From assembly GCA_027605045.1 (NCBI GenBank), contig JAQFWX010000018.1:744001-808000 (forward strand): a stretch of 64,000 nucleotides of DNA. Direction: 5' to 3'. Source of the stretch: Phallus indusiatus (lineage: Eukaryota > Basidiomycota > Agaricomycetes > Phallales > Phallaceae). The position numbers were made by a program, and so were the translations under genes. This document shows, piece after piece, positions 21,937-34,909 of this stretch. Position 1 is the stretch's first letter. Each line of letters opens with the position of its first letter. Under the pieces are notes generated by a model. It made no database searches, had not been told where the DNA came from, and was given only the letters and a program-made list of their open reading frames with translations.

Positions 21937-23317
21937 CTTTGAACACAGGAGGTAGTCGAGGAGAGAACTGCCTTGCTTTGAAGAGAAAAGAGAGTAAATC
22001 CGCCTGTTTATATACCCGTACTGGCCACCAGAAATATTATTAATTCCTTGAATTTGGTCATGCTAAGACCTCACTGTCGATGAAGATCGGAGGTAGAGTA
22101 TCAGAGAACCACTGAGCCGTAAATCCAATTCAGGTACGATATGTTGAGGGAGAATACGTCTGCGACTCAGAAGTCTGTGAAGGACCGGATCCATTTTATG
22201 CCGAGTGTGTACAGTGCCTGGGTCTTTAGCATCGTTAAACCAACCGATTGTCATGTTTTTTCAGATGTTCTAAGGCAATACCGCTAGAGGTAGGCTAAAT
22301 TCCGGGGGAATGCTGTTGCCTGATGCTGCCAAACACTGACCACCGCTTGATGAGAAAAACGTTCCTCAGATTTGTTCAACCTGACATCGTTGCATGCAGT
22401 TAGGCACGTCAGCTTCATTACTTTACACACAACATGCTATAATATCTTGATGGTTGAATTACCATTGTTGATTAGCTTGCCAATTGCGTGGTTTTGATCT
22501 TCTTTGAAGACACTGCACTCGATTATCACGTTCTTCTCGCTACTCTCCGTCGAAAACCAGTTGCGCCAAACAAATTGTAACTTGCAAGTATAGGTCATGA
22601 GGGTCATTGCTGAGAATTGAGAACCAATCCAAAGCCGCCAATCTGTTTGATGTGACCTGCCTCCGAGTCGGATAAATCCGAGAAAGATGAAGACATGCTG
22701 CGGCCCGACGTGTTTCGATCAACTCTCCAAGCTGAATTCGTACGCGAAAGTCATTTTTAAATAGTACGTCAGCCACAATCTGATCGAAGGACAATGTTTA
22801 CGCGACAGTGCTACTATGTACTGTGAGTAGAGGATTAACTTGAAATTCAGATTTCCCCGGCGTTTGTTATTAACCCTTGCGATGAGTAGAGTCGACTCAT
22901 GAATGCATCGTAGGAGGAGTACTATACCAAATTCGTTCGCCGAGGGAGTGAGAACTAGTCTGTCACCGGCACCACCAGCTTGTCGGAGCCTGAGAAATAT
23001 TAGTGTGGCATAATGCTTAAGCAACCTAGTAAACTCACAGTACCTCCGCAGGGGCAATCTCGGTACTGCGTGTCAAGGACGTCAAAGACGCATACCAGAA
23101 GGGGTATGTATGTATACGCGGGGAGATTCTCAATTAGTACCCCAGTGCAGTTTTTATGACCAGTACACCGGGCAGAGCCTGAAAGGAGAAAAACGGGAGA
23201 GTGATGCCCACAAGCACCGGCACATTTCCAATGAAAATATTTCTATCAGATATCACGGATTGATCCATTGAACGATACACAAAGTACATAAGCAATTGTT
23301 CCTTCCATACCCATCCT
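21937..23317. other. 1.4 kb with no assigned gene; one possible small gene remnant
   Basis: Only short frames (up to 112 codons) on the minus strand, without motif or family likeness. One reading is worth noting: two minus-strand segments, 23044-23178 and 22955-22989, join by a GT-AG intron into an open frame of about 55 codons ending VVPVTD-stop with CTGHKNCTG and RDCPCGG inside. I found no 5' exon in the right phase, so it is not called as a gene. Confidence 0.35.
22007..22014 (-). promoter_or_regulatory. TATA box of the secreted-protein gene
   Basis: Reads TATATAAA on the minus strand, 71-78 bp before the start codon at 21936. Position and sequence fit a core promoter. Confidence 0.55.
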
Positions 23318-24903
23318 TTACAGTTTGGAATTGGGACGAATTCGAACGACTATCTTTCCAAATTGTGAACCTGTTTTCAAGATGTCAAATCCTTTATGAG
23401 AAGAATCCAAGCCTTCAAAAACAGTTGAGACGATTGGAGTAATCTGATGTTCGGCCACAAAATTTGTCGCCTCAACCAATTCTCTTTTAGAGGCCATGGC
23501 TGAACCTAACAGGGAAGGTAGGTGTATAAGGAGCTTGAAACAGTCACACAAAACAACTTACCTTTGAGATGAACATTTTTCAAAACTTCCCTCATCGTGA
23601 AGACAATCTGAGGTGTTGAAGTCCTACGAGATGTTCAGCCTGAAATCACGGTATATGGAGCCGATTAACCTACATCCCATAACAAACTACGACACCACCT
23701 TGTTTCAACAATTTCGAGGTTAAGCGAAGAATGTCACCCCCGGCGGAATCTATCACCGAGTCGAGCATGCCATTGTTCTGTTTCAAGACTTGCGCTAGTT
23801 CTTTAGGCCAGGTGTCTGCGTGAGATCATCAGTCAAGGAAATTGAAAATGTAGCAACTATTATGCCTTCTTTATAATTGAACCCGGCCTACAAATCGTCC
23901 GATAAATGCTTTCAATTTGAAAAACTATGTCATGTGTACCTTGGCTCCTAGTTCAATCGCGCGTTTAATTTTTTCATTCGAGCCACTTAATCATGTACTT
24001 TAGCACCGATTTGAAGGTATAGTGAACGAAACAAACCTCGTAACATAGACGTTAGCTCCTAAAGCCACTAGCAGTTGGAGAGCTATAACAGCGACACCGC
24101 CTGGAAAAGTCGAGGTATATAAATTCCCTTTGAAGCCAATAAAGTTCCCCACCTCCAACACCTGTAAGGAGAACGTTATGGCCCTTCTGTACACCAGCCT
24201 GGTAATTAATAACTCTAATTCAAAACAATTAGAACACGGAAACCGTCACGATGATCCTAATGTACCTCCAAGCTGTTGCGCCAGCCAAGGGCCACGCTGC
24301 GGCATGTTCGAAGTCAAGATGTGTTGGAATCTCAATGACTTCACTTCTCTCAACCACAACATATTCGGCGAACGTCCCGCCAGTATTTGGGCCTTTAACA
24401 CCGCCAATAACAGTAAAGCTAATGAGAAGAGTCAGCTCATCAACTTGTTTAATAACATTGCGGGCTTTTACCTTTCCTCCGGACCAACAGGATCTTTATC
24501 CCAGCCCCTAGAAGGTGTCAAAAATACGCGACGACCGACTAATGAATCATTCGCAGTACCGGAGCGAGTGATTGTCCCTATGTTACATGCACGAAATAGT
24601 AGGGATTGATAGGCAAGAGTTCATACCAGCACCATCACTTCCAAAGATTGCGCCAACACCAATACCCGGGTAGAGATTTTTGCGAATCCAGAGCTTTCCG
24701 CAGGATGTTCTATCAGTTATGAACACAGCTTAGGTTGATGAACTACGGCATACATCTCTATGGTTGAAAGCAACAGCTTCCATCTGCACCAACACTTCCG
24801 ATTCCTTCAATTCTGGAATGTCTCGCTCTATCAACTGGGCATCGTAATGAAATCCGTCAGAATTGTTAGAAGCTTCAGCAACAACAATAGCTTTGGTTGT
24901 CAT
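23318..24903 (-). CDS. MDR-family oxidoreductase (zinc-type alcohol dehydrogenase-like)
   Basis: NAD(P)-dependent medium-chain dehydrogenase/reductase, related to the fungal zinc-type alcohol dehydrogenase-like proteins. Starts MTTKAIVVAEASNN at 24903 (an in-frame upstream stretch has no better start). Order of motifs: EVLVQMEAVAFNHRD, GSDGAG, GRRVFLTPSRGWDKDP, FAEYVVVER, AAAWPLAGATAWRAG, and the nucleotide fold HNVLLTGVGGGVAVIALQ followed by GANVYVTSGSNEKI. The C-terminal part has SVIDSAGG, VVCYGM and LVEATNFVAEHQITPIV, ending RIRPNSKL. The structural-zinc four-cysteine loop of classical ADHs is not seen, as usual in this subgroup. Eight or so short introns break the gene. The substrate cannot be told; quinones, aldehydes or enones are all possible. 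Confidence 0.85.
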
Positions 24904-25168
24904 TGAGATAAGCCTGAGCCGATTAAAGATTATGTCATCTTTTTTTGCTCGAAGCTCAAAAATAACTTTCAGTGCGTCCAAGTCACTTTTGGACTGGACT
25001 GAATGCGACACTAACTCAAATGACGCCCTCGAATAGCATACTCTTTAAGAGCTGTATATTATTTTGATTGATTAAACTGTACATGTGTTCTGTAAAGCGT
25101 GTTATTATATAAAAGCATTCCCTTCAGAATTACTCGTACGCGATCTATACGAAACACCGAGATGATGT

Positions 25169-25570
25169 TTACTGCGTCTTCATAAAATTTTGATCCTTTA
25201 TCTTCTGTCGGTTTTCTTTTCTTAAGCGAACCTTCTCGGCTTTCCCGCCTGGTCCGTCGTCAGACCACACCTTGGGCGATAGAATCGTCCACAACCAAGC
25301 AGGGTATTCTGCGTCAGGAAGGGCAACAACGGGTGCTTGATCTTTTAGGTATGCCAGACCTGCAAGAGTCGTATTGCTGGGGCACGAAGAAACAGGTACA
25401 GTGGCTCCAGCGGTCCCTAAACGCAGTCAGACCAAAAGTGAGAAAATTGAGTAATAGTAAAGACCTTTATTTGTGGCTGCTGTCCGCGGACCAGTTGAGT
25501 ATATCGTCCGAATAAGGAGTCTACAGTGTGTATTGCAAGTTCTTCTCCATGAGCAGTGCAAAAGAGACAT
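25169..25570 (-). CDS. MRPL37: Mitochondrial large ribosomal subunit protein mL54
   Basis: Component of the mitochondrial 54S subunit. Two exons, 25465-25570 and 25169-25416, total 354 nt, 117 residues. The N-terminus (MSLLHCSWRRTCNTHCRL, R-rich, no acid) fits a mitochondrial targeting peptide. The core GLAYLKDQAPVVALPDAEYP then AWLWTILSP is the family signature, and the tail is lysine/arginine rich (KAEKVRLRKENRQKIKDQ). It is divergent from the TFIIIC gene with only 87 bp between start codons, so both must share or overlap promoters. Confidence 0.88.
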
Positions 25571-25657
25571 ACTGGCCGCTGGTCATCTGTACATCTGTCA
25601 CGCAGTCACACAAAGCAACTTGAACCGAATTCCAACTGAATTCTTCTTGTCATTATC

Positions 25658-28387
25658 ATGCCCCGTACTACTCGGTCGCGAGCGAAAGCTAGAAAAAACG
25701 AAGCAGAGTCACGGGAAGAGGAAGAGGAAGAAAGTGCGTCTGAATTTGAGCCGGAAGATGATGCTCTATCACCACCACCTGCAAGACAGATCAAACAACG
25801 GACAGTAGGAAAAAAGAAAGAAGGGCCAAAAGACACGGATACCTCTGAAAATAAGACTATTTCTCATCAGCAGACTATAACTCTAGCTCCAGGTGTCACT
25901 AAATCAATTGCTCGTCAAAATTACGCTCTTCCCCTTCCTTCCAATAAACACAGACATCGCGGAATTCCATTATATATGCCAACACAGCGTCAGACATTAC
26001 GATTATTAAACAGGCCCTCACCTTTTTTCAACCATGAAACTGTTTGGACCAAAAGCGTTGCTAATCCTGATGTACTCAAGAGAGTAACCAGAGCTCTAAG
26101 TAACAACGTCGGTGAAGGACCGATATGGGAGCTACTGGAAGATAGATCTTGGTATAAAGAATGCGTTCATGGTCGGAAACGAGCTCTTGTATACGAAGGC
26201 ATCGCCCCAGGAGATCACTTGGAGTATATCAGTCGACAGTAACCCTTGATATTCTCCATAATTTTCGCAATTTCTGAGCTATTCTAGGGAAGCCACTCCT
26301 TACCTTCCCTTATCGTTTAGAACGGATAACACCGAACTACACTGCTATCTCGGCCCTTTCAATAATCAGATAAAGCGTTCGTTTAAACCCTTGCAGCATT
26401 ACTCCCTGAGTAAGCACGTCCCAGAGCTGTGCGTTCATTGTTATGACTTTCAACATAGATGATGTCTTTCCTGAAAAGATATCCCATGTTTTCAATGCGG
26501 GGGGACCGGTATGGGCTATTGATTGGTGTCCTATACTTTCCGAAGCTCCGTCGCGTAAGACAATTCTCAAAATTAACCTACGGGGATAACTAGACATTCG
26601 CACCAAGTAAAACAGTACCTAGCGGTTGGACCATTACCCTCGAGCGTTCTGTCAGCCAAGGTCGGTAGACCTGTTTTGAGGCCATCCCCAGCCTGCATTC
26701 AGATATGGAGTCTATCACCATCAGCAGATGACCTGACAAGAGATCCGGGGTCTGTTACATGCCCAATGATCCTCTGCATTGACTCAGGTCCTGCCCTGGA
26801 TTTGCGATGGTGCCCCTTGCCTACTCACGACGATGTAATTCAACTCAACAATAATTATTTGACAAGGACAGCTAACTGCACACAAACTCTTAGCCTTCTT
26901 CCGAGTTTTCTCAAAAAAAACTCGGCGTTCTAGCTGGTGTTTTTGAAGATGGCACCGTCTCGTTTTATGTTGTCCCGGATCCTGATTCCTTGCCAAAAGA
27001 ACAATTAGAATCCGAAACTCTCTTTGGTATACTTTCCGTTAAATTCCTCTTCTCTTTTTTTTCTGAGCGATCTTAGTAAAACTTGAACCACGTTTGCGAA
27101 TTGAGGTCCCAAATACGACATGCTTAAGTTTTGATTGGGCCAATAGTGATCTTGTAGCCATTGGTTGTTTAAATGGTAAGACAAGGTTCTTTCACGATTT
27201 TCTTTTCGATTTTTGTTAATTTGAGTGCAGGTCACCTTGCCATATATAAAGTTAAAAACGCTCTTGAGGATCCTTCCATTAGTGAGTTTTGCTGCAGCCT
27301 AATGAAACAAAACAAGTCATATCCCCTTCAGAACTATATCCTTCCCATTATATTTCGGTCCATCAATCGGCCACTCGTTCAGTTACTTGGGTTAAGGCTC
27401 CTCCTCGAACCTCGTCTGGCTCATCTCAGTCAGATGCTGATCCTACTGTGGTACTCAGCGGGGGATACGACGGTGCTCTAATGGCTACGGACGTACGAGA
27501 GTTACGGGGAAATGTCATTTATAGGACCCGGGGTAGCCATTCATTTTACATATGTGAATTGATTTCTAACTTGTCCGACTCAGATGTGATCAATTCTATT
27601 GGATTCTCCTGCCACGTTGGTGGATTTCTAGCATCAGACAATGAAAGTACTGTGAAAGACTTTGGTCTGACGCCGCTGCTTCTAGGCCGTGGACATGCCT
27701 TAATTGATCTTGACGGTCCGGTGTGGGTAAGTCGCTGTGTTTTACGTTCTTTCCGTGTCCAACATAACCTTAATTTGTACAGTCCATCTCCACTTCCGAT
27801 TTTCATCCACAACTTGCAGTGGGATCGGCAGACGGTACTTGTCGCACGACTAACCTCGTGAAATCTACTCGGAAGGGTGGTATGGTGGTATGTCCCTATC
27901 TTTTTCCACAAAGAACATTTCACCAAGTCTTATTTCTCCAGCCGTTCTTTATCCACAAAATCTACCAGCTCGATTACAATAAACTCACCAGAGAATTCCG
28001 GCTTTTAGACAATATTCTTCCTTATGTATGTCGTCGGTTCTGATGGTCAAGCTCATTCTCAAATTCTTTTAGGAATATGTAGATCGTTCCGTAGCAGCAG
28101 CCCGGCCAATGACAAAAAAAGATGCTTCAGATTCAATACCGTCAAGCAATGGGGCTTGGCCTTCGGAAGTTAGCGTGACCAAAGTTGTCTGGAACACTGG
28201 TGCTGGAATGGCACGTTCCCCGTGGTTGGCATCTGCGACGGCAAGTGGATTATGTCGTTTGGACTGGCTACTTGGAAGATTTGCACACGATCGCTTTCCA
28301 TACGTTGACATTCAAAGTCTTAGAAAAGATGTCGAGATGGACGAAATCGATGAACTTGAAGATGATGATGATGAAGATGAGGACTGA
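25658..28387 (+). CDS. TFIIIC WD40 subunit (Tfc6/Sfc6/GTF3C2-like)
   Basis: Subunit of the RNA polymerase III assembly factor TFIIIC in the nucleus. A basic and then acid N-terminus (RSRAKARKNEAESREEEEEE) precedes RQNYALPLPSNKHRHR and GEGPIWELLEDRSWYKE, a conserved block of this family, then WD40-like blades: GGPVWAIDWCP, KQYLAVGPLPSS, CIQIWSLSP, GVLAGVFEDGTVSFY, LSFDWANSDLVAIGCLNGHL, SVTWVKAPP, VVLSGGYDGALMATDVREL. The C-terminus is an acid run EDDDDEDED. Introns were placed so the blades stay in frame; one 49-bp intron begins GTAAGC after CTG A (near 26409), and another uses the acceptor before TAAAACAG near 26608. Assignment to TFIIIC is by overall pattern and fairly sure; which yeast subunit it matches best is less so. 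Confidence 0.8.
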
Positions 28388-28730
28388 CAAAAGTGTTGTA
28401 ATTATGTGAACTATCAATGAATAGTCACAACCAAAGAAAGTAGAATCAAATCAGAGTTCGTGTTTACTAGGCATTCTATATCGATAACAATAATTGGCAC
28501 AACATTGGACACACAGTAGCAATCGGGTTGGGTATAACCTTTACTAGAAGCGAGATAAAACGCCCCGACGATTAGTACATGCGATACGAGAAGAATGTCA
28601 TGGTCGTCAAGCAAGTACGAACGGTGTATTATTTGTGCGATATCGACTTGGGAGGTCGTGATTGGCAATTCTTATGCCGCGTTCGTTCAATTAAAAATGG
28701 TTATTCATATGGGCCAAAAGTGTACATTCA
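28388..28730. other. Intergenic, convergent 3' ends
   Basis: Between the TFIIIC gene (+) and the membrane protein gene (-). The short frames here overlap each other and show no protein-like composition. Nothing else recognised. Confidence 0.55.
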
Positions 28731-30211
28731 TCATTTCCGATTCGAAATACGTGGGTCAATATCTGTGGCCGTCCCAGATTGAGAGTATACAGATGGTGCA
28801 GAAACTTGAGATTCCGAAGCTCCAGAAACTCCGGAAAAGGTAGTTTTTGTAACTGAACTTGAAGTATAAGCTCCTTGACGGAACGCAGGCCGGGGCTGTG
28901 AGAGAGGAGTCATGTCCAACGAAGAGAGAGCTGCGAGTGCCTCATTTACCGATCCCGGATTTGTCGGAGGCGAAAGTGGTAATGAAAGGGTAGGAAGGTT
29001 TGCACCTCCCGGAAGGCTCAGCGATACTGACGCTTGTGCAGGAGAAGGGGGAACAGGGGAAGAAGAGCTTCGAGTTGTTGCGGGGTCGGGGTCGGAAACG
29101 GAGGTTTGTTTTTGATTTTGAGTCTCATTTAGAGCGTGACTTTTGAGAATCGGTGTTCGAGTCAGAAACAGTTTATTATTCTTAGAAGACCCGGATGCAG
29201 ACGGCGACCTGACTATTCCTTCTCTTTCCCGGTCCACGTCTTTTGTTCCAAAAATTGGTAGCACTGACAAGGATCGTGCAGCTGGTGGACTCGACTTGTG
29301 TCTGTCAGCTGATTCTGTTCCGGTCATTCCACTACCCAAAGCTTCACCGGTTCCCGGTTGCGGTGCCGAAGGTATCCGTTTTCGTGAGGACAAGCTTGGT
29401 GAAGGGGATACCGAAGGAGAAGTTTGACCTAAAGGTGAGCGCCGTGTGGGAAGATAACCCCTTTCTGAACTATGTGAGCGACGAGCTGGGGGAGGAGGTG
29501 TTGGCGTTGGACCACGAATTGAGAATCCCCGCATAGGCGAACTAGCTGCTGTCTTTCCAGCATCCTTTTCTGTTTCGTGATTCAGTACCCTATCCTTCTC
29601 CGCGATTGAGATGGATATCTTGACTTCTGGACTATCCCGACTGGGTGCTGCTGTAGCAGAAGACACAGCTTCATCGTCTGCAAAAGTAACACTCTTTTGA
29701 GAGGCCGTGGTTGCTGCCACGAGAGGATGGACACCCTGTTGTAGAGATCGTTTAGAGGTACGCGCGCTTTCCCGTCCGTTGATGGATTCCGACACGCGTC
29801 TACTTCCATTCTCCTGTTTGACGGAGGAACTTGTAGATGTTTTGCGTTTTCGTTCACGCTAACGTGAAAAGTATTTCAGCAAGAACAGAGGGTAAGGCAG
29901 TAAATAAAAAAACCTACATCTCGTTTTGCTCTGCGTTCTATCATTTTCCCCCACCAAATCCATCCCCCGACAGTTAGCAAGGCTATGGCGATGCCACCGA
30001 GCAAACCTCCTACGATCGCTCCTACAGGAACCTTGGAGGAACCGGAGGGCTTTGATGTTACTGTTGGGCCGGTGTCAACAAATACGGTCGTGGTCACCAC
30101 ATCGAGCAAGTTTGCACTGGTATCATCAAGTTCCGTTGAAGATGCAGCTATAATGCCGGAATCAGATTGGGTAGTCGGTATCGGTAGTAATTGAGGTAAT
30201 TGCGGTGGCAT
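28731..30211 (-). CDS. Unnamed single-pass membrane protein with S/P-rich cytoplasmic tail
   Basis: No family recognised. Two exons: the first from 30211 to about 29920, the second from about 29858 to 28731. About 70 S/T-rich residues precede a glycine-rich helix VGAIVGGLLGGIAIALL with WIWWGK, then a basic stop-transfer stretch MIERRAKRDRERKRK. The helix and basic flank predict an outside N-terminus and a cytoplasmic C-terminus. The long tail (about 370 residues) is low complexity, rich in S, P, T and R, with several SP and RSP sites fit for proline-directed kinases. No cleavable signal peptide is seen at the chosen ATG, so an upstream exon cannot be excluded. Such architecture is common among fungal wall-sensor-like proteins, but no WSC or cysteine-rich head is present here. 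Confidence 0.7.
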
Positions 30212-31002
30212 GAAGATTATGTTGTTGGTCTGTCAGTAGGCGGAATCGAAAGGACAAGAGGAACGGAGGAATAAATACAAAGTCCCGAGCGAGTTAGGGG
30301 GCCTTAAATGAACAGCGTACTAAGAAATGAGGTGCAATGCGTGGTTCGGGGTAGTATGTGGCGCGTGATTTCTGAAGCAATTGGAATGGCAGGTGGCTGG
30401 CTGAACGTTGACCTCTGATCAGTCAAAGTTTACAACTGATCTAGGCTGAAAAATCCGATCAATTGTTAATTCACCCGATAAGTTTAGGCACCCTGCAGCT
30501 CGTCTGTATCGTGTCCCCAATAGTTATCTGTTGTAATGAACTCAAAAAGTTCAACGAAAAAGAACCGTTCTCTAGTCAGTTTTCGACAATCAACGATCTC
30601 CAAGAATAATCTCCCAAAAAAAGAAGAAAGAGCGAGTCGAGGAACTTAGGGGCAGTCGGACGATTGCAGCACGGGAGGCGCACGATTTCCAACAAGAGAT
30701 GGCTCGCCGAAAATTTGATCTTGGAGACTTCTCTGAACCGCCAGCGTGCTTCTAAACGCTTTCCGGCCAACGTCGAAGAGACAACCTTCGACTGGGCTGC
30801 GGATGGAGAGACCACCGCTGGTTGGTAGCTGCTGAGAGAATCATGGATGCAACCTTCGAGTTTACATAAGTTCGTGTCCGTGCACATGATTCGTAGATGT
30901 TATTCGTTTGGCTGGCCGTCGAACTCAGGTAATTACTCAAAATCAAAGGAAAATGAATCCAAGCTGCAATTAACTACAAAATGCATAATACAAGGTCACC
31001 GA
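30212..31002. other. Intergenic: membrane-protein promoter and GH55 3' side
   Basis: About 790 bp. Short frames on both strands have no recognisable features. No repeat or RNA gene seen. Confidence 0.5.
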
Positions 31003-34000
31003 TCACCCATACAGGTATGGGTTCATTTCCATGTCTAGAGTGGGAAAAACCACCTCTTCGGTGTACCAATTCTTGCTACACAACGCCTGATAGCTTTGAG
31101 ACGTAGACGACCAGCTCGTTAACATGGCAGCGAATCCATTCTGGTTTTGCGATGCAGGACTGGTCTCCACTCCGTTTACCGTCAACTGATATATTGTCCC
31201 GATCGTCGCAAGATTAAAGATCGTGACTTTCGAAATGGAGTCGATAGTGACTGATTGTCGTTGACAAGCTCCAGTGGAATCGCCGACACAAGCAGAATCG
31301 TAGTTTTGGAAAAAGCTGTAAAATCCCGCGCCTGGAAATACACAAATCAGAACAAGGATGTCTTTGAAAGATGGTTTCCGCTAACCGTATACAAGAATAT
31401 TAAGAGAACTAACAACTCTCAAGGACCATGCCGCTTCGTCATAGTATTCTGGATCATTCCAATCGGCTCGAACCGAAAATGGATCGGGAGGGGATGGCTG
31501 AGGTTGGTAGTATGGCTGAAATAACCAAAGAGGGAAGGGAAGGAAAGTTTAGCAAAAGACATGTAATAGGTAGGGCTAGAGACTTCATACAGTCTCAGTT
31601 TGGATCAATCCCATAAAATGATCTTCAGCGTTAACGAGATTGAATTGATATAAAACGTGGTGTTCCGCTAGGCAAGAACAAATTTTAAGTCAGCATCACT
31701 CCTCCCGCAAACGATCAAATTGAAACCACATTACAGCCTTGGTGTTTTAATTGCGCATAAAGGTGAGTACCATCCTCAAATAGACTTCATATCTACTGCT
31801 CACCTGTTCCAATCAACCACACAGGTCCTTTGGATTCGGAAAATAGTCCACGTCCGCTAAAAATTGTTATTTGATCGTGATCGTTGTCAAGATCATGATC
31901 CGCAAGCCATATCCACGTGCCCTGAGTTGTGAACAATATATAAATGCTCGAAAATAGCATCCAATCAGTCACTTACCTCGAAATAGCCGTTCGAAGTAGA
32001 TGTTAGATGCAAGGCTAAGAAGGCTGCAAAGCATTTTTCTTGTAAACCTGAGGTTTGCTTTTCACATTCAGGAGCTCCTAGGCGTGATCCCAGTGCTAAA
32101 CGTAATACATTACAGTAAGCGGAAATGAAAGGCTAACATGGCACTTACACCCTCCAAGTCTGCATAAATAAGCACAAGAGCGCTGATAGAGAGGCGATAG
32201 TGTCTCATACCTTATGTGACTGTCCCACATACCCACTGCACCTTGCATTCCAGGTGGATCAGCAGCGTTCCATTCAACAACGATGGCACCAGGAGCTGAA
32301 TTAACTCAGTTTATGATTTCGAATGTGTTAAGAAATAGTAAAACCTGGTCCTCTGGTGCCAAACAGCATATCACTTATCTCTAAAACATCCAGGGCGCAA
32401 GGATTACCGACTCGTATAACCGGCTTGGGTTGGTCGATGTCACCAAAAGCCCCTCCTGAACCCATTATCTCAGTCCATATCTCACCAATAATTCGTGAAC
32501 CGGCAGGTATAACAAGGGTATCTGTAACTATATACGTCCCAGCATCGAAATAAATGATTTTGCATCCTGCATACTTTAAAATAGTTTGAGAAACACACAA
32601 GTGCAAGGGAGAGAGAAAAATACATCATTTAAAATTTCTTGCAATGCAGTCGTATCATCGGTCACCCCATCTCCTTTCGCGCCAAGATCCTTGACGGAAA
32701 CAATTTGATCCAGCCCGTAATCAGCATATACAGGTCGAGTTCGCCCGAATATATTCCCGAGCGGATCCAAGAGCGAAGGAGGTTTATGGACCTGTCGGTT
32801 TCCCCCTTGATATGCATATTCTTGTGACCGGCTTTTTCGACTCCAGTGATCGATTGTTCCCGTTCCTCCTGCTAAAATCACCGCACCTTCTTCAGACCGA
32901 ACAGCAAAAGGAACATTAGTAAGTTGTATATTGTCCAAAACGAGCGAGCCAGTTTCAAGGCGACCCGGGGTGGTAGGAGATATCGATGTGAGTATAAAAA
33001 CTGGGGTATTTTGAATGTCTGCGTCGAGGAAAATTAAGCCTCCTGTAATCTGTAAACGGGAATGGTTTGAAAACCTTCATAATATATGATACAGTCGTAC
33101 AAACCGGAGTAGCTGCTTCGTCGTCTGAAAGTCAAGTACTTAATACGCTTAATCGCACATAACAAAACCGCCAGACTCGCCGGAATAGACACGTATGTAG
33201 ACACCGGCTTGCTGTGATAAATTGATCAATCAAGAACAACAGCCACGGGCGAAATGGGATCAAAACAGAATTTACCAAACAATCAGTTATTGTCAGTCTT
33301 TGGAAGGTCCAGCCTAGAATAGTAGGTTATGAGGGATAGAGCAGGTGAATAATACTTATACAGCATACCCCAATTCCAAATAAACGAGATTCCTATACCA
33401 GCATCTCGAATAGTAACGTTACGAACAGTAAACCTGCAATACAGCTATGAAATACGTAGTTGAGAACAAATGAAACTGACGTACTGTTGATTTCCAACAT
33501 TCATTCCTATTCCCCCTATATGTATGTGATTGGACATTGAGAACGACTTGCTAGACCGTGCGCCATTTGCAGACTTACCTCCTTCTATAACGAGATCTAC
33601 CGCCACTGCTCAACCAAATTTAAAATAGAGACAGAGAATAGACATACCACCCATAAACCCGCCACTGAATTGCGCATGAAGAGTGGAGCAACAGAAGCAA
33701 GGAGAGCGTGCTTACCTTCCATTTTCCATGAAGAGACCTAATCATGAAGGATTTGTACTGAATAAAGTATTAGCATTAGTGACCACATACCTCTGTGTTG
33801 CGATTTTGGATGAGGGATCATCCGAATCCAAACATTGGTCAGAGAAGTTGCCTGAGATACTTGCCAATGCAGACCAGTAACTTCGTAGCTAGGATCCACG
33901 CCGCGTAAATCGAGAACAAAATTTCGAAAGGAGCGGAAGCTGTAATCACATATTTATCTGTAGGCTGGTCTGTAAATTGTGAAACAGCCACCTACAAATT

Positions 34001-34848
34001 GTTTTGATTGATATACCACTGCGCTCCGTATCCGTCTGTGCGGGAGGTTGAACCTGGAAGTTGCGTACCAATTAAATGTCATTTACCTGGAATATATGGA
34101 TCCGCATCTGAAACAAAGAGACATGAGATGTATATAATTTTGGGATGATACCTCTAAGAATCAATTACAATACCTATAACAGCGATACCGTTGAATTTGG
34201 GAGATACGAGTATTGTTGGTAAATTCTTAGCATCGCCGACAAGGGCTGTATAGTACCAAGCAATGATAGGGCTAGACACAAGATAGGTGCTTTTCACAAA
34301 TAAAAGGGAAGGTCAAGCAAGGCAAAAACTATGAAAATGAGAACGTTTACCCGGAAGGAAAGTAGACAACTGCTGGAGTCAATGTGGACGAGTCACAACC
34401 AAGGCCACATCGATTTCCTTCCGCAACAGCCTTGCTATTGGAATTGAACTGAACTTAGTGCTAGTTCTTGGACCAGACAGGTTGAATGAAACCGACTTGA
34501 TGGCAGCTGTGTCATCTGTAATGCCATCTCCAACGGCCCCGTAATCTTTGACATTCCGAAAGACTTTGTAATTTGAATCTGTATTGAATGCGGATGTTCC
34601 TCTTTTATGAGAGTGATGATATATGTCTTATTGGTTGAGAGACTTCGACGATTCAGTGACACTCACTGTTTTTTAATCGTTTCGAACCAGTATGGACTTT
34701 CAGGATCTGCTGTACCGGGACCTAATGGACCTGTGCACTGGGTTCCTAAAGCAAGGGTCGGCGGCAGGAGGAATAATGAAAAATGAACGATGACGGAGAG
34801 GACAAAGATCAGCGAGGCTCGGTATTCGAGATGGGTTTTAGTCATCAT
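31003..34848 (-). CDS. GH55 glucan 1,3-beta-glucosidase (secreted)
   Basis: Secreted exo-beta-1,3-glucanase of family 55, which trims fungal wall or storage laminarin-type glucan. A signal peptide (hydrophobic SLIFVLSVIVHFSLFLLPP) is followed by CTGPLGPGTADPESPYWFE. Two right-handed beta-helix halves each start with the pectate-lyase-3-type signature: VKDYGAVGDGITDDTAAI near the N-terminus and VKDLGAKGDGVTDDTTALQ in the middle (32690). Further family blocks are CGLGCDSSTLTPAVVYFPSG, IIYFDAGTYIVTDTL, GAIVVEWNAADPPGMQG, and FEGTWIWLADHDLDND, where the glutamate before the W-x-W-x-ADHDLD block is the likely catalytic acid region. The end has QTETPYYQPQPSPP and YGAGFYSFFQNYDSACV. At least fifteen introns of about 50-60 bp. 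A TATA-like box lies about 62-72 bp upstream of the start. Confidence 0.9.
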
Positions 34849-34909
34849 ACGCTGGCCGGCTCAAATTTTGGCCAACCCTGTCTAATCTTCCATCTGTCAA
34901 ACTATGCGG

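Noticed and set aside
22719..23057. 112-codon minus frame
   Set aside because: Out of frame with the possible spliced reading in the same place and without features.
24130..24609. 159-codon plus frame
   Set aside because: Antisense to exons of the MDR oxidoreductase, whose motifs are clear on the minus strand.
30576..30887. 103-codon minus frame in the intergenic region
   Set aside because: No recognisable domain, overlaps other frames on both strands, no splice partners found.
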